DNA of 42,446 bases. Origin: Clostridiales bacterium Firm_18 (GTDB taxonomy: Bacteria; Bacillota; Clostridia; Monoglobales; Firm-18). The notes beneath the pieces were generated by a model, which was not told the DNA's origin, ran no database searches, and saw only the letters and a list, made by a program, of their open reading frames with translations. Each line of letters begins with the position of its first letter. Position 1 is the stretch's first letter. The position numbers and the translations under genes were made by a program. Where the stretch lies: contig LVAX01000086.1 of assembly GCA_001604215.1 (NCBI GenBank), positions 1 through 42,446 on the forward strand, written 5' to 3'. Shown here piece by piece: positions 42,308 to 42,446 of the stretch.

Positions 42308-42446
42308 ATGGGTAGAAAAAAATTATCAAGTTTATTTCTGTTTGTATTGATTATGACACTACTTATAACATCAGCTTGCAATCAAAGACAGGGGGACGGT
42401 TCTGTTGTCTTAGCTGATTCTTTCAACAAGCCCCTTGCTAATTCCG
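42308..42446 (+). CDS. Lipoprotein, 5' end only (runs off the window)
   Basis: An open frame from ATG 42308 to the end of the window, 46 codons so far. The product begins M-G-R-K-K-L followed by a hydrophobic core and the lipobox T-S-A-C with the lipidated Cys at residue 24, so it is an exported lipoprotein. GAGG lies 10 bases upstream. The mature part is too short to assign. It probably belongs to the same accessory cluster as the ECF sigma factor. Confidence 0.7.
   Translation, partial: MGRKKLSSLFLFVLIMTLLITSACNQRQGDGSVVLADSFNKPLANS

Overview
The window is a chromosomal segment of an anaerobic, endospore-forming, low-to-moderate G+C Firmicute, most likely of class Clostridia. The evidence is a SpoIVFB protease gene beside a short SpoIVFA-like gene, RNase J, an Mbl/MreB gene, a DUF1934-argS pair, DegV, a paired TIGR03960/DUF2344 radical-SAM locus, a compact FeoA-FeoB-Cys-rich iron importer, strong GGAGG-type ribosome sites, and many near-consensus sigma-A promoters with 17-base spacers. 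No rRNA, tRNA, CRISPR array or intact insertion sequence was found.

Layout. 0.1-5.4 kb (minus strand): RNase J; a nucleotidyltransferase fused to a phosphomannomutase-like domain that has lost its catalytic residues; an MreB/Mbl actin homologue. 5.7-11.6 kb (plus): a MacAB-type exporter (adaptor with two tandem HlyD-like modules, ATPase, permease) followed 19 bases later by an S-layer-homology protein. 11.7-14.7 kb: a zinc-type ABC uptake operon with its own Fur/Zur-family regulator, preceded by a consensus promoter and a perfect 15-bp-arm palindrome over the -10. 14.7-15.8 kb: a small unknown protein and a two-OB-fold SSB-like protein, closed by a bidirectional terminator. 15.9-16.8 kb (minus): an isolated holin plus endolysin pair. 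17.0-20.6 kb: a heterodimeric ABC exporter with one degenerate ATP site. 20.6-21.9 kb: a spoIVF-like sporulation operon. 21.9-27.0 kb: an orphan peptide-type binding lipoprotein, DegV, and the two radical-SAM/DUF2344 genes. 27.0-33.2 kb (minus): one compact run ddl-murI-DUF1934-argS-secreted protein-S41 protease, mixing cell-wall precursor synthesis with secreted proteins. 33.2-33.7 kb: a non-coding stretch with a chain of back-to-back perfect hairpins. 33.7-35.2 kb: a B12-binding radical SAM protein. 35.2-37.6 kb (minus): L-rhamnose isomerase and a class II aldolase. 37.7-40.3 kb: the feo iron-uptake operon with a DtxR-like palindrome at its start site. 40.3-42.4 kb: a visibly more AT-rich accessory segment with a REP-like hairpin, an ECF sigma factor, its probable anti-sigma factor, a small secreted protein and the start of a lipoprotein gene.

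The strongest unexplained signal is at 33371-33621. Six hairpins, most with perfect arms, abut one another almost without spacers inside 10-11 bp terminal inverted repeats flanked by a 7-bp direct repeat. A well-formed promoter just upstream would place the block in the 5' leader of the B12/radical-SAM gene. It could be a foldback mobile element (MITE-like), a structured leader RNA, or both. Other points worth checking are the dead phosphomannomutase domain, the domesticated-looking lysis pair, the duplicated exporter adaptor, and the putative metal-responsive operators of the zinc and iron operons.
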